Under the pieces are notes generated by a model. It made no database searches. It saw nothing but the letters and a program-made list of their open reading frames with translations, and was not told where the DNA came from. Positions 62,389 to 64,000 of a stretch of DNA of 64,000 nucleotides are shown here, in pieces. A program made the translations under genes and the position numbers. The DNA is from Zhengitettix transpicula. Its lineage: Eukaryota; Arthropoda; Insecta; Orthoptera; Tetrigidae. The stretch's first letter is position 1. Each line of letters begins with the position of its first letter. The stretch is taken from contig CM073590.1 of NCBI GenBank assembly GCA_037074705.1, positions 49,813,895 through 49,877,894 on the forward strand, written 5' to 3'.

Positions 62389-64000
62389 TCTTCTTCTTCT
62401 ATATAATAAAAAAGGATGTATATTTGTATGTATGTATGTATGTATGTATTTACGTTGTTCTTTATACAAATTTTATCGCGTGGGCAGAATTCAACAAAAA
62501 TTGGTATATATATTCTGCCAAAATCGAGAACCGGTACTGTGGGGGTGACAAACCCATAGCATAAAGGTGGAAATAATTATAGTTGAAATAAGTTACGAAT
62601 TAGTGTTAAATTTTGCGCACCAAGAGACCGTGACGTCACATTTATCCGTTGGCGCGTGATACAAACGCGACTTTCACGCGAGATATTCACGCGCCATAAA
62701 AGTATAGTTCCTGTTTTTTGTAATGAAAAAAGCAGAAATATTTTCATTGAGTAAAAAGTATAAATATATCTAGCAATGTTCCATCAAATTATACTAGAAA
62801 ACAGTACAAAATACTTTACAATCGTTGCGGAAAATGTTAGTTAATTTAGTGAGTGCAATATGGCCACCATTTCTTTACATTTGGAATGTAGCTATCAATT
62901 TGATCACTTCAATCCTCCGTAATGTGCGAATACTGATGGACAATTATATCCTGCAATACTCAAGAAGTACTGTCTGAAGACTTACTGACAATTATTTGTT
63001 CGCGGAGAATTATATTTCTAAAGAATAACGATGGTATGTTTGTTGCTATTATGCAATTAAATTCTATGTATCTTATAGCTATTAAATTAATGCACTATCG
63101 AATAGGGAACATTTACAAAGTGCAATTAATGTACTTTACGCAACGTATTATCTAAATTGAGAACTGTAAAAAATAAATGTGTGTAATATGTGACGTTAAA
63201 CAAAATTTTGGGTTAGGATCACAGAATTTCGTATATTCCATTTTTGGGAAGAACGTTACTAATACGAAAAACTGACGAATTATTTCACACGAGATTCGTT
63301 TCAAATATTGTTATGTGCCTATATATAATTTCACATTGAATGTAAATGTGTAAACGAGATTCTTTTCAAATATTGTTATGTGCGTATATACAATTTCACA
63401 TTGAATGTAAATGTGTAAAGATTACGGGAACATATTGCATTTATTTTATGTTTGGGAACAACGTTTTAAGTGTCAAATTTCTGAGCTGCTAATCAGAAAA
63501 ACTGTCAAATTATTTCAAGCGAGATTCATTAAATAATTGGTTATGTGCGTATATACAAATTCAATTTGAATGTAAATGTGTAAAGGTTACGGGTGATGGT
63601 AAAAACAATACTATTATTCATACTTAAAGCAATAATTTGTGGAGCTATTTTCGTTTCATTTAAAATGATACTATAAAATTCAATGAATTTCTTAGCCTTT
63701 AAATTAGCATCGGTCGAAAGTATGTACGGGACTAGGAACATTTACATTGAATTATAAGTGTAATTACTGTACTTTATGCAACGTATTTCTCGAAATAATA
63801 AGTTTAATTATAACCAGCAATAATATGAAAGGTTATACAATCCGTCCAACTAATGTTATTTTAAAAAACTTCACTTTTAACGGGGCATATTTAACGGGAT
63901 CACGGACCAATTATATCTTGTGCCCAATTATATATTTCTACATTCACTGGAGGAGACTAAGAATGATGGAAAACACAATCCCTAATACTTCTTAATCATT
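62389..64000 (+). mobile_element. Helitron 5' part, running off the window
   Basis: Starts TCTTCTTCTTCTATATAATA directly after ..CCAATA; the empty site CCAATA^TTAATT is visible in N0 and N1, giving an A^T target. A TATG tract follows, then TTATACAAAT and a GGGGTGACA block that resemble 20672-20775 of the nested Helitron, so the two are related. No 3' hairpin and no Rep ORF up to 64000. Confidence 0.75.
63265..63590 (+). repeat. Repeats inside the right-end Helitron
   Basis: CGAGATTC..TTGTTATGTGC..ATGTAAATGTGTAAA occurs at 63290, 63355 (65-bp tandem) and 63520. AAAAACTG.C.AATTATTTCA precedes the first and third, an offset of about 230 bp. Confidence 0.8.

Noticed and set aside
1..64000. CRISPR array, bacterial operon or prophage
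   Set aside because: No regularly spaced short identical repeats with unique spacers, no ribosome-binding-site-led gene clusters, and base composition and element types are those of an arthropod genome.

Overview
The window looks like a gene-poor, AT-rich, repeat-dense stretch of an arthropod (most likely insect) chromosome. This rests on canonical Helitrons of insect type, a Jockey-like non-LTR retrotransposon, spliced transposon genes, TIR/foldback elements, SINE-like retroposons and AT/TATG microsatellites. I recognise no host protein-coding gene, rRNA or functional tRNA, and nothing suggests a prokaryote. The exact host lineage cannot be told from the sequence.

Left part (1 to about 17,450): a mosaic of short repeats without convincing genes. 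It holds two LTR-like segments (203-1290 and 6555-7557), a degenerate minisatellite of about 30 bp units (1365-1835), an exact-looking 151-bp direct duplication (4417/5477), a family of about 430 bp repeats in both orientations (6100-6545, 7745-7945, 8085-8520) around a 70-bp palindrome, a MITE-like family (5290, 13912), a 3'-anchored SINE-like family (10306, 11768, 14293, 16262 and inside the array), and a foldback element with a tRNA-like core (16576-16819).

Right part (17,453 to the end): a head-to-tail array of long related units in the order N0-H1-H2-N1-H3-N2. H units (about 9.1-9.3 kb without later insertions) carry a minus-strand Helitron with Rep/helicase genes. N units (about 3.3 kb without later insertions) are roughly 10-20% diverged, lack the Helitron and carry a truncated SINE-like piece instead. 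N0 and N1 hold the same Jockey-like insertion at the same site (18046-19730, internally deleted; 45746-50060, near full length). H1 additionally holds a precise 3323-bp non-autonomous Helitron (20576-23898), and N2 is interrupted by the start of another Helitron (62389 onward).

How it fits together: all three Helitron gene sets (27194-31333, 36431-40567, 53345-57271) share the same frameshifts and stop in the Rep domain, have the same 5' terminus and lack a recognisable 3' terminus. They therefore were multiplied by duplication of the array, not by independent transposition. The N-J-H module repeats with a spacing near 16.7 kb. The unit junctions fall near a 15-nt motif (ATGTTACAAGTGTGG) that occurs several times per unit on both strands. 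The array may be a segmental satellite made by unequal exchange or by rolling-circle-like amplification; false duplication in the assembly must also be excluded.
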